Source: a bacterium (GTDB lineage Bacteria; Verrucomicrobiota; Verrucomicrobiia; Limisphaerales; UBA11358). Taken from it: DNA of 7,884 nucleotides. Position numbers and translations under genes: made by a program. The notes beneath the pieces are model-generated. The model did not search any database and was not told the DNA's origin. It was given only the letters and a program-made list of their open reading frames with translations. The stretch spans positions 1 to 7,884 of the forward strand of contig JAJXXI010000548.1 of the NCBI GenBank assembly GCA_021781185.1. Direction: 5' to 3'. Of the stretch, positions 1 to 6,523 are shown piece by piece; positions within the stretch are counted from its first letter, which is position 1; each line of letters opens with the position of its first letter.

Positions 1-75
1 GGCTATTTCGCGTGCCGACTGGTCTATGACACGGTAGTCATAGGCCTTGAGACGAATTCTAATACGTTGAGCCAT
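1..75 (-). CDS. rpsJ: 30S ribosomal protein S10, N-terminal 25 codons (runs off left edge)
   Basis: The minus strand from the ATG at 75-73 reads MAQRIRIRLKAYDYRVIDQS followed by AREIA, open to the window edge. This is the conserved N-terminus of ribosomal protein S10, whose family begins with a KIRIRLKAYDHRxLDxS-type segment. S10 is part of the small-subunit head near the A site and also acts with NusB in transcription antitermination. About 75 further residues of this roughly 100-residue protein lie outside the window. There is no clear Shine-Dalgarno sequence in the 20 bases before the ATG. The gene upstream is divergent, not fusA, rpsG or tuf, so rpsJ is first in its transcript here. In many bacteria it heads the S10 operon (rplC, rplD and others), but that cannot be seen from this window. 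The identity is confident although only 25 codons are visible. Confidence 0.93.
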   Translation of the reverse strand, partial: MAQRIRIRLKAYDYRVIDQSAREIA

Positions 76-143
76 ATAAAGAACGATTGTCTGGTTTTGG
101 TTGAACGAACTTCCGCCGGCCGAACATCGGAAAGCGGGCGCGA

Positions 144-171
144 ATAATAACAATTGCATTGCACCGTGCAA
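144..171 (-). promoter_or_regulatory. Candidate sigma-70-type promoter of rpsJ
   Basis: On the minus strand a -35-like TTGCAC (171-166) and a -10-like TATTAT (149-144) are separated by 16 bases. Transcription would start near 137, giving a leader of about 62 bases before the rpsJ ATG at 75. The -10 matches the TATAAT consensus at 5 of 6 positions and the -35 matches at 4 of 6. It is the best promoter-like pair I see in this gap. It is a by-eye call with no experimental support. Confidence 0.5.
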
Positions 172-172
172 T
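158..172. promoter_or_regulatory. Perfect 15-bp palindrome overlapping the rpsJ -35 box (possible operator)
   Basis: ATTGCAC (158-164), a central C (165) and GTGCAAT (166-172) form an exact 7+1+7 inverted repeat. The right arm contains the whole candidate -35 box of rpsJ (166-171). A partial third copy of the half-site, ATTGCA at 153-158, lies directly beside it. A one-base centre excludes an RNA hairpin, so if functional it would be a site for a dimeric DNA-binding protein. I do not recognise the regulator. Confidence 0.4.
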
Positions 173-293
173 ATCTTTTTGAAGAAATTTCGGTTGTGCC
201 TGCCAAACCCGCCGCCAAATGTGCAAATTTCCGACTCCAAATCTTCAAAGTGAATTGGACAAAAATCCCGCCATTTGTTAGTTTAACCGTCGC

Positions 294-299
294 AAGGAG
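294..299 (+). promoter_or_regulatory. Shine-Dalgarno-like AAGGAG that conflicts with the chosen DUF2934 start
   Basis: AAGGAG at 294-299 is the strongest ribosome-binding sequence seen before any gene in the window. It sits 11 bases before a TTG at 311 that is in frame with the DUF2934 gene and would add 27 residues. The ATG at 392 has no such sequence. Either translation starts at TTG 311 or the AAGGAG is coincidental. The extra residues look like translated leader (no recognisable domain, proline- and cysteine-containing), so I kept ATG 392. Confidence 0.35.
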
Positions 300-391
300 A
301 AATTTTCCATTTGCCTCCGGACAAAATCTGTCCCCAGGCGCTCAGGCTCAAACCTGATGAACGACAAACACAACCATGTGAACTTATTACC

Positions 392-691
392 ATGAAACTG
401 ACCAAGAACACCAAAAAGCAGACCGGAAAGACCATCACAAACAAAAATGTCGCCGCGAAGCCCGTCCCCCCAAAACGTGGGGCCACCAAAAGAGCGGCCA
501 TTGACAGCAAGGCCAAGCCAGCCAAAACGAAAACGGCCGCCACACCGCGCCAGGAAATCACCCCCGAGGCGATCGCCGCCCGTGCTTACACGCTCTGGGA
601 GAAAGATGGACGTCCCAATGGCCGCGACGCGGAATATTGGTTTCAAGCCGAAAGCCAGCTCAAACAGGAAACGCAGTCGTTTGCTGCTTGA
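392..691 (+). CDS. DUF2934 family protein with lysine-rich N-terminal tail (99 aa)
   Basis: Residues 56-92 match the DUF2934 signature: an I-A-x-R-A-Y-x-L-W-E run, then GRPNGRD, then EYW and a QAE-containing end. This short predicted helical module is found in many soil-type bacteria and has no established biochemical function. Residues 1-54 are a low-complexity basic tail rich in K, T, A and P, with AAKP and AKPAKTK repeats, resembling the disordered tails of histone H1-like bacterial proteins. There is no signal peptide or membrane span. The tail suggests nucleic-acid binding, but this is inference from composition only. The start is uncertain: ATG 392 lacks a ribosome-binding sequence, while TTG at 311 has AAGGAG upstream and would give 126 aa. 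The gene is monocistronic as far as seen and divergent from rpsJ. Confidence 0.8.
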   Translation: MKLTKNTKKQTGKTITNKNVAAKPVPPKRGATKRAAIDSKAKPAKTKTAATPRQEITPEAIAARAYTLWEKDGRPNGRDAEYWFQAESQLKQETQSFAA

Positions 692-986
692 ACAGAAAAA
701 CCCGCGAAATCAAATTCTGAACCGGATAACCTCCCCGGAAAGCACGACAGCGCGGAACATCCCCTTTATTGCGCTGATTTTGCTCAATTGTCTTTTATTC
801 CAAATCCAAGCCCCCCCCAACTTTCGCACACTTTGCCAATTTTCAGATTTTTTCGCGCGCAAGTGATTCAGTGACAGGATGGGTTTGCGGCAAAACGCCC
901 GTGGGCCGACCGACCTCCCCCTTGGCCAGGCAAAGCGGAGCGTCAAACGGCAAGTGAATAGCTGGACGCAATCGGTTGTTTCCGCA
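692..986. other. Gene-free block between the convergent DUF2934 and cardiolipin synthase genes
   Basis: The two flanking genes point at each other across these 295 bases. I find no protein that looks real in any frame. The block contains a six-base inverted repeat (748-753 and 771-776) followed by a T-rich stretch, a run of eight C (811-818), an AT-rich part around 777-865, and a GC-rich part from about 880. Both transcripts must end here, but only a weak terminator candidate is visible on the plus strand and none on the minus strand. Confidence 0.55.
748..781 (+). terminator. Weak candidate Rho-independent terminator after the DUF2934 gene
   Basis: CAGCGC at 748-753 can pair with GCGCTG at 771-776 across a 17-base loop, followed by ATTTT (777-781) and another T-rich stretch at about 792-797. 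The stem is short and the loop long, so this is a poor terminator by usual criteria. Its position, 57 bases after the stop codon, is suitable. It is the only stem plus T-run I could find here. Confidence 0.3.
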
Positions 987-2429
987 TCAGAAATAGGGAG
1001 AAAACAAGCGTGCCGAGGCGTCGCGCAGTTTTTCCGGCAGGGAACGCCCGTCGGCCTCGGCCTGGGTCACTTCCCGGGCGGCGGCCATTTTTTTGGCGAT
1101 GACCGCTTCCATTTCCCGCGCGAACCCGCGACCGTAGCACTCGACATTCAATTCGAAATTGAGCCGCAGGCTGCGCGCGTCCCAATTGGCGGAACCCAGC
1201 AGCACCCAGTGACTGTCCACCACCATCAGTTTTGAATGATCAAAGGGAGGTGCCGCCAGCCAGAGGTGGCAGCCATGTTCCAACACCTGCCACCACTGAG
1301 CCCGCGAAGCCCAATGCACAAACGGCAAATTGCTCTTTTCAGGGATGATGATGTCCACCCGCACACCCCGCAGGGCGGCCAGAGTCAGCGCAGAAATGAG
1401 CGTGGGATCGGGCAGAAAATAGGGCGTGAGAATCTTCACCGAACTTTGGGCCTCGGCCAAAGCCGCCAGCAGGGTCAGACGCAGTTTTTCAAAATCCGCG
1501 TCCGGCCCGTCAGTGATGACACGGGCGATCACCTCGCCGGCTTCGGACAGTTCGGGGAACCAGGCTTTACCGTCCAGAACTTCCCCGGTGGTGAACGCCC
1601 AGTCATTCGCGAAGGCAACCTGCAGTTCGGCGACGACCGGCCCCGCGACCTGAAAATTCAAATCCTGCACGGGGCTTTTCGGACTGGCGGCAAGCACGTT
1701 GCCCTGCCGGATGTTCATGCCGCCGGTAATGGCGATGGCTCCGTCAACCACCAGCGACTTGCGATGGTTGCGCAGATTGATGGTGGCCACGCGCCAGGGG
1801 GTGAACAGGGACGCGGGCAGAAACTTCGCGCAGGGAATGTTCGCCTGCCGCAGCTTGCGGGTGATGGGCGGCCAGGAGTAGCGCGTGCCGGCGGCGTCAA
1901 TCAACACGCGCACACCGACCCCGCGCTTCACGGCCCGCTCGAGCGCCGACACGAAACGACCACCGGCTTCATCGTTGTCGAAAATGTAGGTGCAAAGCGA
2001 AACGGATTTTTGCGCAGACTCAATCGCGGCGAGCATCGCCGGAAATGCGGCGTCGCCATTGACGAGCGGACTGATCTGGTTGCCACCGGTGAGGGGCCGG
2101 GCCACCACGCGGCTGACCACGCGGGCGAGGTGTTTCAAATGTTCCGCCTCCACGGCCTCGGATTCACCCAGGTTTTCCGGCACCGGCCGGCTGATGGTGT
2201 TGTGCACGCCCAACTGCACCGCGCGACGACGGATGCGGTTGACGCCAAAAACCAGATACAGCAGCGCGCCCAAAACCGGAAGCATCCAGACAAAGGCTAT
2301 CCACAGAATGGCTGCCCGGGTGTCGCGCTTGTGCAGCAGAACGTGGATGGAAGCCAGCACCGCCGCGAGAAAATCAAAAGTGGCGGCAATTTGCGGCCAA
2401 AATTGGGCGGGTTGGTCGAGCCAGTGCAT
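987..2429 (-). CDS. cls: Cardiolipin synthase (phospholipase D superfamily, 480 aa)
   Basis: This membrane enzyme makes cardiolipin, by the family's known chemistry from two phosphatidylglycerol molecules with release of glycerol. Two hydrophobic segments at about residues 17-33 and 40-62 fit the N-terminal membrane anchor of ClsA-type enzymes, and a basic RIRRR stretch follows at 65-69. Two phospholipase D domains follow. The first HKD motif has H222, K224 and D229 with GGMN at 236-239. The second has H398, K400 and D405 with GSAN at 412-415. All catalytic residues are present. The 480-residue length and the LFSPYF end match the usual 470-490-residue bacterial enzyme. The ATG at 2429 lacks a Shine-Dalgarno sequence but gives the correct N-terminal anchor. 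It lies 53 bases after the DUF4450 gene on the same strand and may share its transcript or use a local promoter. An outer-leaflet or generic PLD transferase role is less likely given the twin anchor. Confidence 0.93.
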   Translation of the reverse strand: MHWLDQPAQFWPQIAATFDFLAAVLASIHVLLHKRDTRAAILWIAFVWMLPVLGALLYLVFGVNRIRRRAVQLGVHNTISRPVPENLGESEAVEAEHLKHLARVVSRVVARPLTGGNQISPLVNGDAAFPAMLAAIESAQKSVSLCTYIFDNDEAGGRFVSALERAVKRGVGVRVLIDAAGTRYSWPPITRKLRQANIPCAKFLPASLFTPWRVATINLRNHRKSLVVDGAIAITGGMNIRQGNVLAASPKSPVQDLNFQVAGPVVAELQVAFANDWAFTTGEVLDGKAWFPELSEAGEVIARVITDGPDADFEKLRLTLLAALAEAQSSVKILTPYFLPDPTLISALTLAALRGVRVDIIIPEKSNLPFVHWASRAQWWQVLEHGCHLWLAAPPFDHSKLMVVDSHWVLLGSANWDARSLRLNFELNVECYGRGFAREMEAVIAKKMAAAREVTQAEADGRSLPEKLRDASARLFSPYF

Positions 2430-2438
2430 GGCGGCAGC

Positions 2439-2467
2439 AGCCTAGTTTTTCAGCCGGCCAAAAGCAA
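2439..2467 (-). promoter_or_regulatory. Possible local promoter of cardiolipin synthase
   Basis: On the minus strand TTGCTT (2467-2462) and TAGGCT (2444-2439) are 17 bases apart. The -10-like element ends nine bases before the ATG at 2429, which would give a leader of only a few bases. Both hexamers match the consensus only partly (3 of 6 each), so this may be chance. Spacing and position are the only points in its favour. Confidence 0.25.
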
Positions 2468-2482
2468 TCGCCGATGGACCAT

Positions 2483-5400
2483 TCAATTTATGGCCGGGCG
2501 TTCCAAGGTCACGCTCATCAAACCGATGACGACTTCATTGGCCAGTGCGCGGACCGTAAGCGACTTCAGCTCCCTGCCGGAATCCAGCGGCAGTTCCAGC
2601 ACCGTGGCTGCACCGCCGGGAATCGTGCCGCCTTTGCCTTTGAATTGATTCATGGTTAATACGCGGATTTCCCCCGTTTTCAAATCCACGCGCACCGGCA
2701 ACGGCTCCGGCCGGCGAAACGCGAAGTCATCAATGAAATAATCCTGGTCTATCGGCCACCACGTGGTCGGATTGCACAACGCCAGCCGCGTGGTGGAGCC
2801 GTCAGTGTAAGTCACGATGACATCGCCATTGTCAAAGCGGCTTTGCATCGCGGTGGTTGAACCGGCCATCAGCAGAAAGGCCCGCGAAGATCTGCCGCTC
2901 AAGGGAACGGATATTTCCGCCGGATAATTCTCCCATTGCGAAACAAACGCGATGTTGTTTGCGTCCGCCGCGCCGGGGGTGGCGAGCGGCACGCCGTCGG
3001 GCAAAATGATTTTATCGCCCGACTTCGCCGCGAGCGAACGCAGGCCGGCATCATCCACGTCGAATGTTTCGCTGGGCAGGCACCAACTGCCGTAGCCTTG
3101 CTTGGGCGTCGCCAGCGAGCAGAACGGCGAGCGCGGCTCGCGATAGTCGTTGCGGAAAATCTGCGTGACCTTGTCGTTGAATATCCCCGCAAGATTCACG
3201 GTTTCCAGTTTTCCGGCGACTGCCCTCGTCCAGTCCATGGGGACGGCCCCGGTCTGCGGGGCGCGAATTTCAAACATCACCGGCTGCCACCAGCGCAGTG
3301 CGCCTTGCTCCACCTGGGCAAACACGGTGCGTTGCCCCGCCGTCCCGCCCGCCACGCCACGCAAAGTGCTTTCATCAAACGCCGCCCGGGTCAAGGCATG
3401 TTGCGGGTCCGCCAGTGCAACAATCTTTGCTCCGCAATCCACCCGCAATTTTGCATCGCATGACACCACGACATTGGTTGCCGCCGCTGCGGGAACGCGG
3501 CCGCGCCACCGGATCACGATGGTTTGCTCCGCCGCCGGAGCGGCGATGACTTCGATGCGCGGCGGGCCGACGGAATTCGTCAGCATCTGCCAGGTCGCGG
3601 AGCGGCCATTGACAGTGACGCCATCCACCTCATCGCGCAGCGCGGGGATTTGCAGCCGGAGCTGGAGCGGTTTCTGGAAATGATTTTCAAACCGCCAGGT
3701 CTCGCGCAAGCCATCGCGATGAAAGTTGAATTCAAAATCCGGGTGCTTGATGCTGGCATTCGTCCAGGCCGCTGGAAAACCGGGACGGAGGGTGATTTCA
3801 CCCGCAAGCAGATCCGGTTGCACGCCAAACAATCCCTCAATCAGCGCCCGCGATGTCGCCCCAACGCCATCCGCAAAGTCGCGCTGGGATTCGCGGCGGT
3901 AGGCGTCGAACCAGGTGCACATGCCGACGTTCCCGGGACAGAGGCCGAGATACATGCTGTCGAGCAGCGCGCCCTTGAAAAGCGGAAACGCGCCTTCCGG
4001 CCGCGCCGCCTGCCAGTAGCCGAGGGCGGTGTTCATGGTTTCGGCCATCACCACGTTGTTGAGCGACCACGAGTAGGGCATCCAACTGGTCGTCGGCATC
4101 GTCCAGCTTCCTGGCGGGACGCCCGGCCCGCGCAACGGAATGCGCGCGATCTGCGTGTCCACAAATCGCGTCATCTGCCACGCCTCCATGGCCGTCGGCA
4201 CGCCGCAGTCCAACGTGTGATAAAACGTCCAAGCCGCCGCGTTCGGATGAACGAGCTGTAAGCCGAGCAAATCCTTGTATTCGGCAAACCAGCCGCGGTC
4301 GCCCAGCCAGAGATATTCCCGCATGCCTTTGGCGATCAAATCCGCCTCCTGTTCGTAAGGTTTCGGATCTTTGCCCAAAAGCCGGGCGACCCGGCCGGCC
4401 ATGCGGTTTTGATAATAATTGTAAGCCGAGGAATGCGTTGCGCCGCCGCCGTCATAGGCGAGGTCGTCGCTCGCCCAAATGCAGCAATACGCTTCGTAAA
4501 GCGGCAGCCGGTCCGGGCCAAATTCGCGGCGGAAAAGGCGATGCTCCCAAGCCAGGTGCCGCTCGATCACCGGCCACATTTTGCGGGCGTAATTCAGATC
4601 ACCGGTCCAAAGCAGATGACGGAAAAACGCATCCACGCCGACAAGATTCATGTCGTAGTGGGTCCTGGTCAGATCGCCATTCGAGTGCAGCGCCGTTTCA
4701 TTGCGGGAAAGATTGGCGGATGCTTCGGGCGGCGGAACGCTGTCAGGAACCGGATTGGTATTCTGCTGCGCGGCATAACCCGCAAAATGTTCCGCAGTCC
4801 GATCGTGCCAGCCAAGTTCATCGCCGGCATACGGCCCGCGCCAGCCGAGCAGGCGCACGCGCCACGCCACCGCACCGTGCATGAACGACTCCTGTTTATG
4901 GTCCCAGACGGCATCAGCCGCAATGTTCAAAGCGGCAGCCGCGGCATTGACAAACGCATCCGGCGTCTGCACCACCACGCGGTTGGCGATGGCGGAACGT
5001 TGTTGCTCGGCGACGGAAAACAGTGACGGCAGCTCCCCGGCTTGAATGGACTGCCCGTCAGCGTTATCCGGCATCAAGGCAAGGTAAACAGCTTGTTTAA
5101 GCGGCAGTCCAATTGAGCCGACGACGACTGGCGACTCGCATTTAATGCCGGCGGACGCCAGCAGCGCCGCCGGGCTGGACCACTGCCGGGCATCCGCCAC
5201 GGCAAGCTTTGAGCCGGCGGACGCCACCCCGGCAATCGTTGCGGTTTTGGTCCGCAACAGGAAGTGGTTTGTCGCCAGGGAAAACTCGCCGCCCCGGCAT
5301 TCTTCCGGTCGCAGTTGAAACAATTGGCTGACGGGTTCTTTTTCACACCCAAGGTCGCCGCTGCGCCGCCCTTTCATGCCGTTCGCACCACCAAAAGCCC

Positions 5401-5905
5401 AGATGAGTTGAGCCGCCGTCGGCAATCCATCCAGTTCGGCCCAGACAATGACGCCGTCCAGACGTTTCAAGGGCAGAACACAAAGCCGCAACACGCCCTG
5501 CTCCAGCAGAGGATCGCGCAGCTCGTAAAGCATTGAACCCGGGCGGTAGCGGGCGACGATTTCCCGGAAGTCATTCAACCATTTTATGCCGCCGGAAGTT
5601 TTGATGCCCAACCGCAGATTGCCGCCACGACCGGGAAGATAGAGCGAGAATTCCGGCACGTCCCCGGCGTCCACGCGAAACGCGTCGTGGTTGCCGTAGA
5701 GCGGACGATTGAAAAATTCGCCGCCGTTGGTGATGACAAAATCGTTGCCCACGGGCGTGTAGCGCAGCGGGCGGGCAATGTTGGCCTGCAGCATCGGCCG
5801 CGTGCCGCGCTGGTCGCGCTCCGCCGGCGGCGATTGCGCGGGGACGTTCAACGCCGTCAGCAGACAGATGCAGAACAGGATGATACGGAATGCGGATGGC
5901 ACCAT
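2483..5905 (-). CDS. Secreted DUF4450-family protein, probable glycoside hydrolase (1140 aa)
   Basis: From ATG 5905 the protein begins with a signal peptide: short n-region to R7, hydrophobic core about 8-20, and a likely cut after A23 or Q24. Export to the periplasm or beyond is therefore expected. Residues about 45-160 carry the N-terminal beta-sandwich pattern I associate with DUF4450 (NRPLYGNHDAFRVDAGD at 66-82, then YLPGRGGNLRLGI). Residues about 315-700 look like an (alpha/alpha)6 six-hairpin glycosidase barrel: HGAVAWRVRLLGWRGPYAGD at 343-362, GWHDR at 365-369, LYEAY at 469-473, and SDDLAYDGGGATHSSAYNYY at 479-498. Conserved acids that could be catalytic are D362, E363, D368, E471, D480, D481 and D485. 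The C-terminal 440 residues appear beta-rich, with FNDKVTQIFRNDYREPRSPF at 909-928, and seem typical of the family. The substrate is unknown; rhamnosidase-like chemistry is only a guess. Upstream starts (ATG 5938, TTG 5968) would extend the protein but displace the signal peptide. It is 59 bases after the Minf_1886 gene. Confidence 0.82.
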   Translation of the reverse strand: MVPSAFRIILFCICLLTALNVPAQSPPAERDQRGTRPMLQANIARPLRYTPVGNDFVITNGGEFFNRPLYGNHDAFRVDAGDVPEFSLYLPGRGGNLRLGIKTSGGIKWLNDFREIVARYRPGSMLYELRDPLLEQGVLRLCVLPLKRLDGVIVWAELDGLPTAAQLIWAFGGANGMKGRRSGDLGCEKEPVSQLFQLRPEECRGGEFSLATNHFLLRTKTATIAGVASAGSKLAVADARQWSSPAALLASAGIKCESPVVVGSIGLPLKQAVYLALMPDNADGQSIQAGELPSLFSVAEQQRSAIANRVVVQTPDAFVNAAAAALNIAADAVWDHKQESFMHGAVAWRVRLLGWRGPYAGDELGWHDRTAEHFAGYAAQQNTNPVPDSVPPPEASANLSRNETALHSNGDLTRTHYDMNLVGVDAFFRHLLWTGDLNYARKMWPVIERHLAWEHRLFRREFGPDRLPLYEAYCCIWASDDLAYDGGGATHSSAYNYYQNRMAGRVARLLGKDPKPYEQEADLIAKGMREYLWLGDRGWFAEYKDLLGLQLVHPNAAAWTFYHTLDCGVPTAMEAWQMTRFVDTQIARIPLRGPGVPPGSWTMPTTSWMPYSWSLNNVVMAETMNTALGYWQAARPEGAFPLFKGALLDSMYLGLCPGNVGMCTWFDAYRRESQRDFADGVGATSRALIEGLFGVQPDLLAGEITLRPGFPAAWTNASIKHPDFEFNFHRDGLRETWRFENHFQKPLQLRLQIPALRDEVDGVTVNGRSATWQMLTNSVGPPRIEVIAAPAAEQTIVIRWRGRVPAAAATNVVVSCDAKLRVDCGAKIVALADPQHALTRAAFDESTLRGVAGGTAGQRTVFAQVEQGALRWWQPVMFEIRAPQTGAVPMDWTRAVAGKLETVNLAGIFNDKVTQIFRNDYREPRSPFCSLATPKQGYGSWCLPSETFDVDDAGLRSLAAKSGDKIILPDGVPLATPGAADANNIAFVSQWENYPAEISVPLSGRSSRAFLLMAGSTTAMQSRFDNGDVIVTYTDGSTTRLALCNPTTWWPIDQDYFIDDFAFRRPEPLPVRVDLKTGEIRVLTMNQFKGKGGTIPGGAATVLELPLDSGRELKSLTVRALANEVVIGLMSVTLERPAIN

Positions 5906-5964
5906 GAAAACACGGATTCGTCCCGGGGTGAACGGCATTCCGGCCGCTGACGGGCGAAGCGAAA

Positions 5965-6384
5965 TCAAACCGCCGACGCCCTCTTCACCGCCTCAAGTTT
6001 TTTCTCGGGCCAGAACGGTTTGCGAAAGGCTTCTATGAAATCATAGCCAGTCTGAAAATCATCCCGGGTGTCTTTTTCGGTTTTTGCCAGCAGGCCGATT
6101 TCGACCATGCTGAATACGATTTCGCCAAAATCTTTGCAGTTGGTAATGCCCCATTCCTCGAAGACGGTGATGGTCATCGGGCCGAATTGCTGGAGCGCGA
6201 ATTGCCGGAGGCCGTTGAGGAGTTCCAGGCCGGTGACGTGCCGCACTTTGCCCTGGTTTTCCCGGCCCACATTTTTCTGGGTGAAATCCAGCGCCTCGCG
6301 CATGAAGACATAGGCGTCGCGATGAAAACGGCCGTCCCTCACCAGGATTTGATCCAAGGCTTCGTCGAAATTGACTTCTTGCAT
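5965..6384 (-). CDS. Minf_1886-family conserved protein (139 aa)
   Basis: The sequence matches what I know of the Minf_1886 family, a conserved hypothetical group of Verrucomicrobia and Planctomycetes of about 130-150 residues. Features that fit are the start MQEVNFDEALDQILVRDGRF, the DAYVFMREALDFT segment at 23-35, HVTGLELLNGLRQFALQQFG at 49-68, and the WGITNCKDFGEIVFSMVEIG segment at 78-97. The C-terminus is basic. There is no signal peptide or membrane span, so it is probably cytoplasmic. It looks like a compact helical protein. No function is established, and I see no catalytic motif. Its ATG at 6384 starts one base after the stop codon of the 43-aa gene, and no Shine-Dalgarno sequence precedes it, so translational coupling is likely. 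It gives the strongest taxonomic hint in the window. Confidence 0.88.
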   Translation of the reverse strand: MQEVNFDEALDQILVRDGRFHRDAYVFMREALDFTQKNVGRENQGKVRHVTGLELLNGLRQFALQQFGPMTITVFEEWGITNCKDFGEIVFSMVEIGLLAKTEKDTRDDFQTGYDFIEAFRKPFWPEKKLEAVKRASAV

Positions 6385-6385
6385 A

Positions 6386-6517
6386 TCAGGGTTTGGCGGA
6401 CTGGCCGGCGGTGACGACCGGATGCGCGGTGCGGTAATATTTCACCAGCAACCCCGTCAGCACCAGGCCAATGACCACGCAGAGGACAAATTGTTCCTGC
6501 CTCGTCAGCCACTTCAT
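6386..6517 (-). CDS. Small single-span membrane protein (43 aa)
   Basis: The minus strand from ATG 6517 encodes 43 residues starting MKWLTRQEQF, then a hydrophobic stretch at about 10-25 (VLCVVIGLVLTGLLV in the core), then KYYRTAHP at 26-33 and a short tail ending SAKP. The pattern is a basic N-terminus, one membrane span, then a basic segment. There is no cleavage site, so it is probably an anchored microprotein. I have an impression that similar QEQ-x-VL...KxYRTAHP small proteins occur in other Verrucomicrobia, sometimes with extra domains, but I cannot confirm it. Support for a real gene is the one-base spacing to the Minf_1886 gene, coding-like composition, and a candidate promoter placed exactly upstream. 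The function is unknown. Confidence 0.68.
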   Translation of the reverse strand: MKWLTRQEQFVLCVVIGLVLTGLLVKYYRTAHPVVTAGQSAKP

Positions 6518-6523
6518 GGCGGC

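Larger units (their letters stand above)
76..391. other. Divergent intergenic region between rpsJ and the DUF2934 gene
   Basis: These 316 bases hold no convincing gene. The region is more AT-rich than its surroundings. It contains a candidate minus-strand promoter for rpsJ (144-171) with a perfect palindrome at 158-172, and a roughly 60-base rpsJ leader. The leader could form a short stem (TTCCG at 111-115 with CGGAA at 128-132) or the alternative CCGA/TCGG pairing (120-123 with 127-130). Whether this is an autoregulatory S10-type leader cannot be judged by eye. On the plus side AAGGAG at 294-299 is a good ribosome-binding sequence, 11 bases before an in-frame TTG at 311. Confidence 0.6.

Noticed and set aside
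255..284. Plus-strand promoter for the DUF2934 gene (TTGGAC and TAGTTT, 18 bases apart)
   Set aside because: Both hexamers match the consensus poorly, and the implied start would fall on the AAGGAG sequence, leaving no room for ribosome binding.
710..946. A 78-residue minus-strand open frame in the convergent spacer
   Set aside because: No start context and no domain; tryptophan- and lysine-rich composition unlike neighbouring genes. It could be part of a repeat but I cannot support a gene.
1236..2648. A 470-residue plus-strand open frame opposite cardiolipin synthase
   Set aside because: It lies antisense to a gene with intact HKD motifs. Its sequence is rich in R, G, H and Q with no domain, as expected from GC-rich codon structure read backwards.
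3524..4261. A 245-residue plus-strand open frame inside the DUF4450 gene
   Set aside because: Antisense shadow of the conserved barrel region, arginine-rich, with no recognisable motif.
5906..5968. Longer starts of the DUF4450 gene (ATG 5938, TTG 5968)
   Set aside because: They place 11 or 21 residues before a well-formed signal peptide. TTG 5968 also overlaps the stop codon of the preceding gene. ATG 5938 remains possible.
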